Positions 16,132 through 23,958 of a DNA stretch of 64,000 nt are shown in pieces. The stretch lies in the NCBI RefSeq assembly GCF_023701945.1, contig NZ_JABAEF010000012.1, positions 143,922 to 207,921 of the forward strand. The letters run 5' to 3'. Every line of letters starts with the position of its first letter. Positions within the stretch are counted from its first letter, which is position 1. A program made the position numbers and the translations under genes. Source of the DNA: Rhizobium sp. CG5. GTDB taxonomy: Bacteria; Pseudomonadota; Alphaproteobacteria; Rhizobiales; Rhizobiaceae. The notes beneath the pieces were generated by a model. That model was not told where the DNA came from. It made no database searches and saw only the letters and a list, made by a program, of their open reading frames with translations.

Positions 16132-16398
16132 TCAGTGCAGGATGAACTCGCCCTTCAGTGCCCGCCATTCGTTGGCGGAGATCAGCTGCTTGTGCACGTA
16201 ACGCACGGAGTGCAGCGGACCGTCCAGCGTGTCTTCCCAGAATTTCAGAAAACTCTTCATTTCGGGGAAATCCGGCGCCAGATCGTAATGCTGCCAGAGA
16301 TAGCTCTGCAGCAGGGACGGGTGGTCCGGCAGGCGGTAGAGGATTTGGGCGGTGGTCAGTCCGTAGCCCTTGAGCATCATTTCCATGTCGGTGTTCAT
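16132..16398 (-). CDS. usg: Usg family protein
   Basis: 88 residues from the ATG at 16398 with GAGG upstream; the open frame continues to 16524 but that part does not look coding. The sequence GLTTAQILYRLPDHPSLLQ and QHYDLAPDFPEMKSFLKFW is characteristic of the alphaproteobacterial Usg family, often found near trp genes. The function is unknown. A palindrome sits about 110 bases upstream. Transcribed leftward behind the amino-acid permease genes. Confidence 0.82.
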   Translation of the reverse strand: MNTDMEMMLKGYGLTTAQILYRLPDHPSLLQSYLWQHYDLAPDFPEMKSFLKFWEDTLDGPLHSVRYVHKQLISANEWRALKGEFILH

Positions 16399-16509
16399 GA
16401 TAGCCTCGTTTTTTGTGCCCACTCGAAGGTCGGGACGAAGGCCGGCAGTGTTCCGCTTCAGCACTTCATCCGTGCGCACCGTCCAAGAACGGTCTTCAAA
16501 TGGAAACAT

Positions 16510-16532
16510 CTTAAGCTTAACCAAAGCTTAAG
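16510..16532. promoter_or_regulatory. Perfect palindrome CTTAAGCTT-n5-AAGCTTAAG upstream of usg
   Basis: Nine-base arms at 16510-16518 and 16524-16532 with spacer AACCA. It is AT-rich, between hisM (stop at 16620) and usg (start at 16398). It could be an operator or, less likely, a weak transcription stop for the permease genes. Confidence 0.4.
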
Positions 16533-16619
16533 AATTTTCCGGCCATAGAGAGATTATGTCATGAAAACAAGGGATTAGCAGCCGTCTTCCCTGAGTGCTG
16601 CCAATTGGGGGCAAGCGGC

Positions 16620-17450
16620 TCAGCGCTTCAGATGCCGGGTCAGGCGGGCCTCGATCGCCGCCCAGGCATGGCGCAGGGCCTCGACGATCGTCAGATAGAA
16701 GATCGCCGCCCAGAGATAGCTCTGGTAGTCGAAGGTGCGCGAAAACGTGTAGCGCGTCTGGCCCATCAGATCGAGCACGGTGACGATGGCAACCACCGCC
16801 GAGCCCTTGATCATCAGGATGATCTCGTTGCCATAGGGCCTGAGCGCCACGATCAGCGCCTGCGGCAGCACGATCTTCCAGAAGGTCACGGCTTTTGGCA
16901 GGCCGAGCGACTTGGCGCCCTCGCTCTGGCCGCGCGGCACGCTCTGGATGGCGCCGCGCAGGATTTCCGCCTGATAGGCGGCGGTGTTGAGGGTCAGCGC
17001 CAAAAGGCCGCAATACCAGGCCTCGCGGAAAAACCACCACAGGCCGACCGCCTCGAATTCCGTCTTGAAGCTGCCGAGACCGTAATAGACCAGGAACAGC
17101 TGGGCGAGCAGCGGCGTGCCGCGGAACACATAGACGTAAGCATAGGAAATCCCGTTCAGCACGGGGTTCTTCGACATGCGCGCAAAGGCGATCGGGGCCG
17201 ACAGCAGGGAGCCGAAAAAGATCGATACCAGCACCAGCGAGATCGTCACCCAGAGACCCGACAGGAAACGCGGGCCATATTTGAAGAACTTGTCATTGTC
17301 CCAATTGCCGATCATGGTCGCCACGATGCCGATGGCAAGCAGCGCCCAGAGCGCCAGTAGGGCCATGCCGATGATGCGGCTAGAGGTCATGCGCCTCGGA
17401 CCGGCAGGCGGCGCTGGCTGAGGCTCGATCAAATGGTCGGCAATGCTCAT
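16620..17450 (-). CDS. Amino-acid ABC transporter permease, HisM-type
   Basis: 276 residues from the ATG at 17450, which overlaps the stop of the upstream permease as ATGA. It has about five to six membrane helices and the polar amino-acid permease signatures FRGTPLLAQLFLVYYG and the EAA-like loop around EGAKSLGLPKAVTFWKIVLPQ. It forms a heterodimer in the inner membrane with the HisQ-type subunit. The frame is open to 17657, but that part is inside hisQ. No ATP-binding subunit follows. Confidence 0.9.
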   Translation of the reverse strand: MSIADHLIEPQPAPPAGPRRMTSSRIIGMALLALWALLAIGIVATMIGNWDNDKFFKYGPRFLSGLWVTISLVLVSIFFGSLLSAPIAFARMSKNPVLNGISYAYVYVFRGTPLLAQLFLVYYGLGSFKTEFEAVGLWWFFREAWYCGLLALTLNTAAYQAEILRGAIQSVPRGQSEGAKSLGLPKAVTFWKIVLPQALIVALRPYGNEIILMIKGSAVVAIVTVLDLMGQTRYTFSRTFDYQSYLWAAIFYLTIVEALRHAWAAIEARLTRHLKR

Positions 17451-18250
17451 CGCTGCACCTCGGCGCGTTTGGTCCAGCGTTCGATCACGCCGACACCGAT
17501 GGACGAGAGGACCGCAAGGACCAGATAGAGACCGCAGGCCAGCAGATAGAAGAAGAAGGCCTCCTTGGTCACCTTGGCGGCAATGCCGGTCTGGCGGATG
17601 ATATCGGACAGGCCGATGACCGAGACCAGCGCCGTGTCCTTCAACAGGTTCATCCACAGATTGACCAGGCCCGGCAGCGCGATGCGCAAGAGCTGCGGCA
17701 GGATGATCAGCCGCATCGTCTTGCCATGCGACAGGCCGAGCGCATAGCCGGCCTCATACTGGCCCTGCGGAATGGCCTTGAAAGCCGATTGCAGCACCTC
17801 CGAGCAATAGGAGGAGAACACCACCGACAGAGCGATCATGCCGGCGACGAAGGCGTTGATCTCGATGCGCTGTTCGATGCCGATCGAGACCAGCACCGAT
17901 TGCAGCAGGATCTGCAGGCCGTAATAGACGATGAACAGCGTCAGCAGTTCCGGCAGGCCACGGAAGATGGTGGTGTAGATGCCGGCTGCCAGCCGCAGGG
18001 AGCGCTCCTTGGACTGCGAGGCAAGGGCGATGAACAGGCCAATCGTCAGGCCGATCGGCAGGGTGGCCAGCGCCAGGCCGACGGTGACCTTGAAGCCGAA
18101 GGCGATTTCATCGCCCCAGCCGTCGGCTCCGCAAGCCACCAATGATGACGATCCGAACAGCGTGAAGACGCCGACGGGCCCGCAGAGTGGATCAAGGGTA
18201 TAGCCGATCCAGGACCAGACCGTCGCCAAGGCGGAAAGAAATCCGCTCAT
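17447..18250 (-). CDS. Amino-acid ABC transporter permease, HisQ-type
   Basis: 267 residues. Membrane helices surround TIFRGLPELLTLFIVYYGLQ and the coupling loop EAGYALGLSHGKTMRLIILPQ, the usual signature of HisQ/ArtQ-like permeases. It carries an N-terminal extension of about 50 residues (SLVACGADGWGDEIAFGF) common in rhizobial versions. Downstream it overlaps the second permease by four bases; upstream a hairpin separates it from the binding-protein gene, which should lower its expression relative to that gene. Confidence 0.9.
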   Translation of the reverse strand: MSGFLSALATVWSWIGYTLDPLCGPVGVFTLFGSSSLVACGADGWGDEIAFGFKVTVGLALATLPIGLTIGLFIALASQSKERSLRLAAGIYTTIFRGLPELLTLFIVYYGLQILLQSVLVSIGIEQRIEINAFVAGMIALSVVFSSYCSEVLQSAFKAIPQGQYEAGYALGLSHGKTMRLIILPQLLRIALPGLVNLWMNLLKDTALVSVIGLSDIIRQTGIAAKVTKEAFFFYLLACGLYLVLAVLSSIGVGVIERWTKRAEVQR

Positions 18251-18306
18251 TCAGAATATTCCCCTTGCGGACGAGCCGCTTATGTTCTTGTCCTCAAGTT
18301 TCAATG

Positions 18307-18337
18307 AAAAATGGCGGAAGGGCAAGCCTTCCGCCAT
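18307..18337 (-). terminator. Stem-loop between binding-protein and permease genes (attenuating terminator)
   Basis: Perfect 11-bp stem ATGGCGGAAGG/CCTTCCGCCAT with a 5-base loop; on the minus strand it is followed by TTTTT. Its place between a binding-protein gene and its permeases fits partial termination that gives excess binding protein. Confidence 0.8.
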
Positions 18338-18362
18338 CGACTTTCAACAGGATGGGCGAGGA

Positions 18363-19145
18363 TTATTCGCCGTAGACGTCGAAATCAAAGTACTTGTCGT
18401 TGATTTCCTTGTACTTGCCATTGGCGCGGATCGCGTCGATCGCGGCGTTGAACTTGCCGGCAAGCTCGGTTTCGCCCTTGCGGATGGCGATGCCGGCACC
18501 GACGCCGTTGATCTCGACGTCGATCGGCAGGGTTGCCAGGATCTTGCAGCAGGCGCCGGCTTCCGACTTGACCCATTCCGACAGAACGACCACGTCATCG
18601 ACCACGCCGTCAATTCGGCCATTGGATATGTCGAGCTTGTATTCGTCGGCGGTCGGATAAAGCTTCAGTTCCGACTTCGCCATGTGCTTTTCGGCATAGT
18701 TGGAATGGGTCGTCGAGGCCTGCGCGCCCAGCGTCTTGCCGGCCAGCGCCTCGGGCGTTGCTTCCGTCAGGGCCGAATCCTTCGGCACGGCGATTGCCGG
18801 GGGAGTGTTGTAATATTTGTGGGTGAAGTCGACCTTTTCGGCGCGCTCGGGCGTGATCGACATAGAGGCGATGATTGCATCGAACTTCTTGGCCTGCAGG
18901 GCCGGAATGATGCCGTCCCAATCGTTGGTGACGAATTCGCAGGTGACCTTCATTTCGACGCAAAGGGCCTTGGCGATGTCGATATCGAAACCGGTCAGCG
19001 TTCCGTCGGATTCGAGGTTGTTGAAGGGCGGGTAGGCACCTTCGGTGCCGATGATCAGCTTTTCGCCTTCAGCCATGGCGCTGCCGGCCAGGAGCGACAG
19101 GGCTGCAATCGATGCAGCGGCCAGGAAACGGGTCGAGATACGCAT
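18363..19145 (-). CDS. Basic amino-acid (Lys/Arg/Orn/His type) ABC transporter binding protein
   Basis: 260 residues from the ATG at 19145, preceded by AGAGAGGA; the frame upstream is not coding. The signal peptide ends at SAMA-EG. The mature protein shows IIGTEGAYPPFN, a disulfide-spaced cysteine pair (C-x6-C in CVEMKVTCEF), ASMSITPERA, and ends KYFDFDVYGE, nearly the same ending as enteric HisJ/ArgT. This supports a periplasmic receptor for lysine, arginine, ornithine or histidine. Two permeases follow, but no ATPase gene is present in the window. Confidence 0.88.
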   Translation of the reverse strand: MRISTRFLAAASIAALSLLAGSAMAEGEKLIIGTEGAYPPFNNLESDGTLTGFDIDIAKALCVEMKVTCEFVTNDWDGIIPALQAKKFDAIIASMSITPERAEKVDFTHKYYNTPPAIAVPKDSALTEATPEALAGKTLGAQASTTHSNYAEKHMAKSELKLYPTADEYKLDISNGRIDGVVDDVVVLSEWVKSEAGACCKILATLPIDVEINGVGAGIAIRKGETELAGKFNAAIDAIRANGKYKEINDKYFDFDVYGE

Positions 19146-19353
19146 GAGAATCCTCTCTGTTGGTCCCCCGCACGGTTCTTTTGTCTTTTCCGCGCGGGAT
19201 CGAATTCGGCGGCTGTGGGGCCGCGCTGACCCGCAGTCTTGCCGTTTTTGCACAAATTGCAACCAGAATCATATAGGGGATCGGCAGCGATTACTGGAGA
19301 TGAACTGGCTGTTCAGCGGGTGTTCACACTGGAACCATCATCGTATCGCCATC

Positions 19354-19370
19354 GTTACATGTTGTTACAT
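19354..19370. promoter_or_regulatory. Direct repeat GTTACAT with 10-base period upstream of the OmpA-family gene
   Basis: GTTACAT occurs at 19354-19360 and 19364-19370, one helical turn apart, about 75 bases before the OmpA-family start. This is a plausible activator or repressor site in the 299-base divergent intergenic region; no known regulator is recognised. Confidence 0.35.
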
Positions 19371-19444
19371 TCGTGCTTTGCCCGAAGTGACAATAACCAG
19401 AACACTAAAGCGGAGCCTCTCGCTCCACCACCGAGGAACCATCC

Positions 19445-21472
19445 ATGGCAGGAACTTCTAAGATCACCGGCTCCGTCCTGTTGGCGCTCGCCACCATTGC
19501 GGCCCAGTCCGGTCAAGCCGGGGCAGCAATGCCGGGCGTACAACGCCCGTTCATTGCCGAAAGCGTCATCACCCATGTGGCCATGAGCGTTGAGGAAGCA
19601 ACGGCTCGCTTGCAAGCGGCCCAGCAGGCGCTGAAAGCTGCAAAGGCCGGCGGCGGCGACGTCAAGGCGGCGCAGGCCGAGGTTCAGGCCGCCAAGAAGG
19701 CGCTCAACCAGGCCAAGGCCGCCGGCGGTCAAGAGCCGCAGGAACGCAAGAAGCCGAAGCCTGCGGACGCCCAGCAGCAGCCCGAGCGCAAGAAGCCGCA
19801 GCCGGACGATGCTGCCAAGCCAAACCGTGAAAAGCCCAATCGGGAAAAGCCCGTCGAAAGCGACGCCCAGCAGCCGGATCGCAAGAAGCCGCAGCCGGAC
19901 GAGACTGCCAAGCCAAACCGTGAAAAGCCCAATCGGGAAAAGCCTGTCGAAAACGATGCACAGCAGCCGGATCGCAAGAAGCCGCAGCCGGACGACGCCG
20001 CCAAGCCGAACCGCGAAAAGCCGAGCCGCGACAAGCCGGTCGAAGGCGATGCCCAGCAGCCGGATCGCAAGAAGCCGACGCCGGACGACGCCGCCAAGCC
20101 GAATCGCGAAAAGCCCAATCGGGAAAAGCCGGTCGATGGCGATGCAAAGCAGCCGGATCGCAAGCGTCCGCAGGTGGATGGCAAGCCGCAGCCTGATAAT
20201 GCCGGCAAGCGGCCGCAGACCGACAACACGGCTGCCGAGGGCGGCGATCGCCCGCGGCCGGATGCCCGTCCTCGCCCGACCCGCGCCGACACGCCGGAAG
20301 AGCGGGCCCGCAAGAAGAAGGTCGCTGAAAATCCTGGCCAGACCGACGAGACCGTCGTTCTGCCGGTTGATCGCGGTGCGCCCGTACTCGACAGCGACAA
20401 GAATGCCGGCCGCAGGGGCCAGTCCGACCAGGACCGCCGCAAGCGTCGTGAAGACGGTGCCAAGCGTCCCGTTCCAAAGACCGATGCCGATGCCCAGCGT
20501 GGCGAGAACGGCCGTCCGCGTCCCCCCGTTCGCGTCGAGCGGGCCGATCGCGACAATGGTCAGGAACTGCGCGAGCGTCCGCGCTACGAAACGCGGGACA
20601 ATGACCGGGTGGAACGTCGCGTTGACAATCGTCTCGTCATCCAGTTTGGCGACGACATCATCGTGCGGGGCGACGACAATGATCGCTTCGCCCGCTATGG
20701 CCGCCCCCCGGTCTACGAACAGCTGCCGGCCGGCCGTGTTCGCGAAACCGTGTTCAAGACCAATGGCGACCGTGTCGTGACCATTCGCAACCGTTACGGC
20801 GATCTGATCCAGCGGTCGCGCATCGACCGTCGGGACCGGGAAGATATCCTGTTCTTCTCGCCGGAGCTCTACTATGCCGACGATGCGCCGCGTCCGGTCT
20901 ATCGCGACCCAGGCCTCGACCTGCCGCCGATGCGTCTGCAGATCCCGGTTCGCGATTACATCATCGACACGACCAGCGAGCCGGACCGCGACTACTATGA
21001 TTTCATCGAGCAGCCGCCGGTCGAAGAAGTCGAGCGCGTCTATACGCTCGAAGAAGTCCGTAACTCGGCCCGTATTCGTGACAAGGTGCGTCGTATCGAT
21101 CTCGATACCATCACCTTTGCCACGGGCAGTGCCGACATCTCGATGAACCAGGCAGGTTCGCTGCGCAAGGTGGCCGACGCGATCAACAAGTCGCTGGCCG
21201 AGGATGCGGGCGAAACCTTCCTGATCGAAGGCCATACCGATGCCGTCGGTTCGGACGAATCCAACCTGGTTCTATCCGACCTGCGGGCCGAATCGGTCGC
21301 CAATGTCCTGACGGAAGCCTATGGCGTTCCGCCGGAAAACATGGTGACCCAAGGCTATGGCGAGCAGTTCCTGAAAGTCGATACCGACGAAGCCGAACAG
21401 CTCAACCGCCGCGTCACCATCCGCCGCGTCACGGCTCTGGTTCGTCCGGTCGAAGCAGCCCAGCAGCAGTAA
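19445..21472 (+). CDS. OmpA-family protein with 31-residue tandem repeats
   Basis: 675 residues: a signal peptide (about 1-28), an Ala/Lys helical segment (about 50-95), a Lys/Pro/Arg-rich tract with four 31-residue repeats (about 108-232), a charged low-complexity region, then conserved beta-rich segments. A C-terminal OmpA-like peptidoglycan-binding domain spans about 550-665 (ITFATGSADI, EGHTDAVGSDESN, LSDLRAESV, NRRVTIRR). It probably links the outer membrane or periplasm to peptidoglycan, with the repeat tract as a periplasm-spanning linker (inference). ATG at 19445 after GAGGAA. A strong terminator follows, so it is monocistronic. Confidence 0.88.
   Translation: MAGTSKITGSVLLALATIAAQSGQAGAAMPGVQRPFIAESVITHVAMSVEEATARLQAAQQALKAAKAGGGDVKAAQAEVQAAKKALNQAKAAGGQEPQERKKPKPADAQQQPERKKPQPDDAAKPNREKPNREKPVESDAQQPDRKKPQPDETAKPNREKPNREKPVENDAQQPDRKKPQPDDAAKPNREKPSRDKPVEGDAQQPDRKKPTPDDAAKPNREKPNREKPVDGDAKQPDRKRPQVDGKPQPDNAGKRPQTDNTAAEGGDRPRPDARPRPTRADTPEERARKKKVAENPGQTDETVVLPVDRGAPVLDSDKNAGRRGQSDQDRRKRREDGAKRPVPKTDADAQRGENGRPRPPVRVERADRDNGQELRERPRYETRDNDRVERRVDNRLVIQFGDDIIVRGDDNDRFARYGRPPVYEQLPAGRVRETVFKTNGDRVVTIRNRYGDLIQRSRIDRRDREDILFFSPELYYADDAPRPVYRDPGLDLPPMRLQIPVRDYIIDTTSEPDRDYYDFIEQPPVEEVERVYTLEEVRNSARIRDKVRRIDLDTITFATGSADISMNQAGSLRKVADAINKSLAEDAGETFLIEGHTDAVGSDESNLVLSDLRAESVANVLTEAYGVPPENMVTQGYGEQFLKVDTDEAEQLNRRVTIRRVTALVRPVEAAQQQ
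19766..20200 (+). repeat. 93-bp tandem repeat within the OmpA-family gene
   Basis: Repeat units start at 19766 (96 bp, one extra Gln codon), 19862, 19955 and 20048 (93 bp each), and a degenerate fifth starts at 20141. Each unit encodes DAQQPDRKKPQPDD followed by AAKPNREKPNREKPVEG with small changes. Synonymous drift between units shows the repeats are not brand new. Confidence 0.9.
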
Positions 21473-21497
21473 TCATTGCTGCCTGACTGTTATGGAC

Positions 21498-21529
21498 AAG
21501 GCCGCCGGATCATCTCCGGCGGCCTTTTT
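21498..21529 (+). terminator. Rho-independent terminator of the OmpA-family gene
   Basis: Twelve-bp stem AAGGCCGCCGGA/TCCGGCGGCCTT with a 5-base loop, followed by a T run. Confidence 0.9.
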
Positions 21530-21553
21530 CGTTGCATTCGGTGGCTGTCCGGT

Positions 21554-22075
21554 TCAGTCGGCGCGGTCGGGCAACCCGGTGACACGGGCAATGAAATCGG
21601 CGATCGCCATGGTGTCGTCGAGATCGAAAACCGGCAGGCCGGTGTCTGAGACCGGATGGTCAGCCGCGATGGCGACGATATACGGATCGGTCGGGGCCAG
21701 CGGTTCGCGATTGGCGGAGGCCAGCCGCCGCGCCTCGATTTTCGGAACGGGCTCGCGCTTGTAGCCTTCGATCAGTACGAGATCGCACGGCGCCAGCCGA
21801 CCCAGGATGTCCTCGAATGCCGGTTCCGGCGCGCCGCGCAGCTCATGCATGATGGCGTAGCGGGTGCCTGAGACGATGGTCACTTCATGGGCACCGGCTT
21901 CGCGGTGGCGATAGCTGTCGGCGCCGACCTTGTCGATGTCGAAATCGTGATGGGCATGCTTGATCGTCGAGATCCTGTAGCCGCGCCGGGTGAATTCCTC
22001 GACCAGCCGCACGGCAAGCCCGGTCTTGCCGGAATTCTTCCAGCCGGAAATGCCGAAAATGCGCGGTTTGGTCAT
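21554..22075 (-). CDS. mobB: Molybdopterin-guanine dinucleotide biosynthesis protein MobB
   Basis: 173 residues from the ATG at 22075, which overlaps the mobA stop as ATGA. It has a P-loop GWKNSGKT (11-18), TIKHAHHDFDIDKVGADSYRHREAGA, and VLIEGYKREP, all typical of MobB, the GTP-binding partner that assists MobA in attaching GMP to molybdopterin. The frame open to 22393 lies in mobA and is rejected. It is the last gene of a leftward operon. Confidence 0.93.
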   Translation of the reverse strand: MTKPRIFGISGWKNSGKTGLAVRLVEEFTRRGYRISTIKHAHHDFDIDKVGADSYRHREAGAHEVTIVSGTRYAIMHELRGAPEPAFEDILGRLAPCDLVLIEGYKREPVPKIEARRLASANREPLAPTDPYIVAIAADHPVSDTGLPVFDLDDTMAIADFIARVTGLPDRAD

Positions 22076-22698
22076 GATGCAAGGGCCTCGTAATAGCGCT
22101 CCGCCTGGAGGAGATCCTCGGGCGTGTTGATGTTGAGGAAGGGGTCGAGCGGCCCCGCGGTCGTCTCGACCATTTCGAAATCGACCACGACCACCCGCTG
22201 TCCCTCGATGAAACTCATCAGTTTTCGGTTCTGCGGATCGGCAAGCCAGGCCTCGATGGCCGGCGCAAGCGCGATCGGCCAGAGTCCGACGACCGGATGC
22301 AGCCGCCCGTTCGACCGGGCCAGCACGATCGGCGATCCTTCGTCGAGGTTTGCGGCAAGCCGTGGGACCAGATCGCGCGGCACGAAAGGACAATCGGCCG
22401 GCACGACCAGCAGATGGCTGGCAGCCGGAGCCAGCTGCGCGGCATGGCGCATGCCGGCGGCAATACCGGCCAGCGGTCCGGGATGGCCGGCCAGCGTATC
22501 CGGCACGATGGGCAGGCCGAAGTCATTGGAGAAATCGGCCGGTGCGTTGATGGCGAGGGCTGTAGTCTGTACCGCCAGGCGCTCGATCACATGGGCGAGC
22601 AGCGGTCTGACGCCCAGAAGCGCCAGGGCCTTGTCACGCCCCATCCGCCGCGACAGTCCACCCGCAAGGACGATGGCTGGAGGCAAAAAGCCGACCAT
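22072..22698 (-). CDS. mobA: Molybdenum cofactor guanylyltransferase MobA
   Basis: 208 residues from the ATG at 22698. It shows the nucleotidyltransferase signature LAGGLSRRMGRDKAL (12-26), PADCPFVPRDL, and the C-terminal FLNINTPEDL. It transfers GMP from GTP to molybdopterin to give the dinucleotide cofactor of DMSO-reductase family enzymes. The start codon overlaps the stop of the upstream MFS gene by one base (TGATG), and its own stop overlaps mobB, so the three genes are translationally coupled. Confidence 0.94.
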   Translation of the reverse strand: MVGFLPPAIVLAGGLSRRMGRDKALALLGVRPLLAHVIERLAVQTTALAINAPADFSNDFGLPIVPDTLAGHPGPLAGIAAGMRHAAQLAPAASHLLVVPADCPFVPRDLVPRLAANLDEGSPIVLARSNGRLHPVVGLWPIALAPAIEAWLADPQNRKLMSFIEGQRVVVVDFEMVETTAGPLDPFLNINTPEDLLQAERYYEALAS

Positions 22699-23921
22699 CA
22701 GCGCCCTCCGTTGCCAGCCGGGTCCGGCTTGTCGGCGGTCGTGCGGAGAAAGAGGATGGAGGCGACGGCCAGCATTCCACAGGCCAGCATCACGGCGAGC
22801 AGCGGCCACGAGCCCGTCTCCTCCGTGATGATCGCCGAGGCAAACACCGAGAGCAGCGCGCCGCCCGCCATGGTAATGGCGCCGCCAAGGCCCGAAGCGG
22901 AGCCCGCCAGTTCCGGCCGCACGCTGACGATGCCGGCATTGGCGCTGGGCAGCGTCAGCCCATTACCGAAACCCATGATGACCAGGGGTCCGAAGAAGGA
23001 AAGCGCCGAGGTGTAGCCGAAGCCTGCCAGCGCCAGCGGAATGATCGTTCCCAGCAGGCAGAACAGGCTGCCGGTCAGCATCATGCTGGCAATGCCGAGC
23101 CGTCGGGAAAAGCGGCCGGAAAAGAAATTGCCGACCAGATAGCCGGCGGCGACGAAGAAGAACTGCACGCCGAGCATGCTGGGGCTGAGCTTCAGGATGG
23201 TATTGCCGATAAACGGTGCGCCGCCCAGGAAGGCAAAGAAGGCCCCGGAGGTGAACGTCGCCGTCAACGTGTAGCCCCAGAATTGCGGCGAGCCGATCAG
23301 CTGCGGCCAGGCCTGCAATTGCTGGCGAAAGCTGCCGGATTTCTGCCGGTTGGTTTCGCCGAGATCGAAGACCACCATGGCCAGAACCAGAAGACCGAGC
23401 ACGAACAGCGCGATGAAATTGGCCTGCCAGCCAAACAGGTCGTTGAGAATGCCGCCAAGGGTCGGCCCGATCATCGGCACCACGGTCATGCCCATGGTGA
23501 CATAGCCGATCATCGAGGCGGCATCCTCCATCGGCACCATGTCGCGCACCACGGCGCGCGACAGGACGAGGCCGGCGACGACGGTGGTCTGCAGCATGCG
23601 GCCGATCATGAAGACGACAAAGCTGGTGGCGAAGATGCAGATCAGGGTCGCCATGAGCAGCACGATCAGGCTGGCAATCATCGTCGGGCGGCGGCCGTAG
23701 CGGTCGGACAGCGGGCCGATGAAGATCTGCAGCAGGGCGATGCCGGCCAGATATCCGGATACGGCCAGCTGCATCACCGCATAATCGACGTCGAAGAAGG
23801 CCGCCATATCGGGAAGCGACGGCAGGAAGATGTTCATCGATAGCGCCGACAGGCCGGCGATCAGCACCAGCGTGACGATATGGGGCGGTGACCGGCGATC
23901 GAGAAGTCTGCCCTGATTCAC
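22698..23921 (-). CDS. Bcr/CflA-family MFS multidrug efflux transporter
   Basis: 407 residues, GTG start at 23921 with GGAG upstream. Twelve membrane helices are visible. The MFS loop 2-3 motif is GPLSDRYGRRP, and the Bcr/CflA-type motif around helix 5 (MIGYVTMGMTVVPMIGPTLGG) is clear. Members export drugs such as bicyclomycin, sulfonamides or small peptides across the inner membrane. It is coupled by one overlapping base to mobA and lies 38 bases after the EamA gene, an unusual operon mix. Confidence 0.88.
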   Translation of the reverse strand: MNQGRLLDRRSPPHIVTLVLIAGLSALSMNIFLPSLPDMAAFFDVDYAVMQLAVSGYLAGIALLQIFIGPLSDRYGRRPTMIASLIVLLMATLICIFATSFVVFMIGRMLQTTVVAGLVLSRAVVRDMVPMEDAASMIGYVTMGMTVVPMIGPTLGGILNDLFGWQANFIALFVLGLLVLAMVVFDLGETNRQKSGSFRQQLQAWPQLIGSPQFWGYTLTATFTSGAFFAFLGGAPFIGNTILKLSPSMLGVQFFFVAAGYLVGNFFSGRFSRRLGIASMMLTGSLFCLLGTIIPLALAGFGYTSALSFFGPLVIMGFGNGLTLPSANAGIVSVRPELAGSASGLGGAITMAGGALLSVFASAIITEETGSWPLLAVMLACGMLAVASILFLRTTADKPDPAGNGGR

Positions 23922-23958
23922 GGTTTCGCACTCCGTCCCAGACTGGCCGCGCGCATCA

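Noticed and set aside
16620..17657. Extended 345-codon version of the HisM-type permease
   Set aside because: The extra part lies in the HisQ-type gene; the ATGA overlap at 17447-17450 marks the start.
19766..20200. Regular 93-bp repeats considered as a CRISPR-like array
   Set aside because: Repeats are contiguous without spacers, keep the reading frame and differ by synonymous changes; they encode a protein linker.
19355..21235. Minus-strand frame of 626 codons opposite the OmpA-family gene
   Set aside because: Its repeated hydrophobic units mirror the Lys/Pro repeats of the sense gene; the sense frame has a signal peptide and an OmpA domain.
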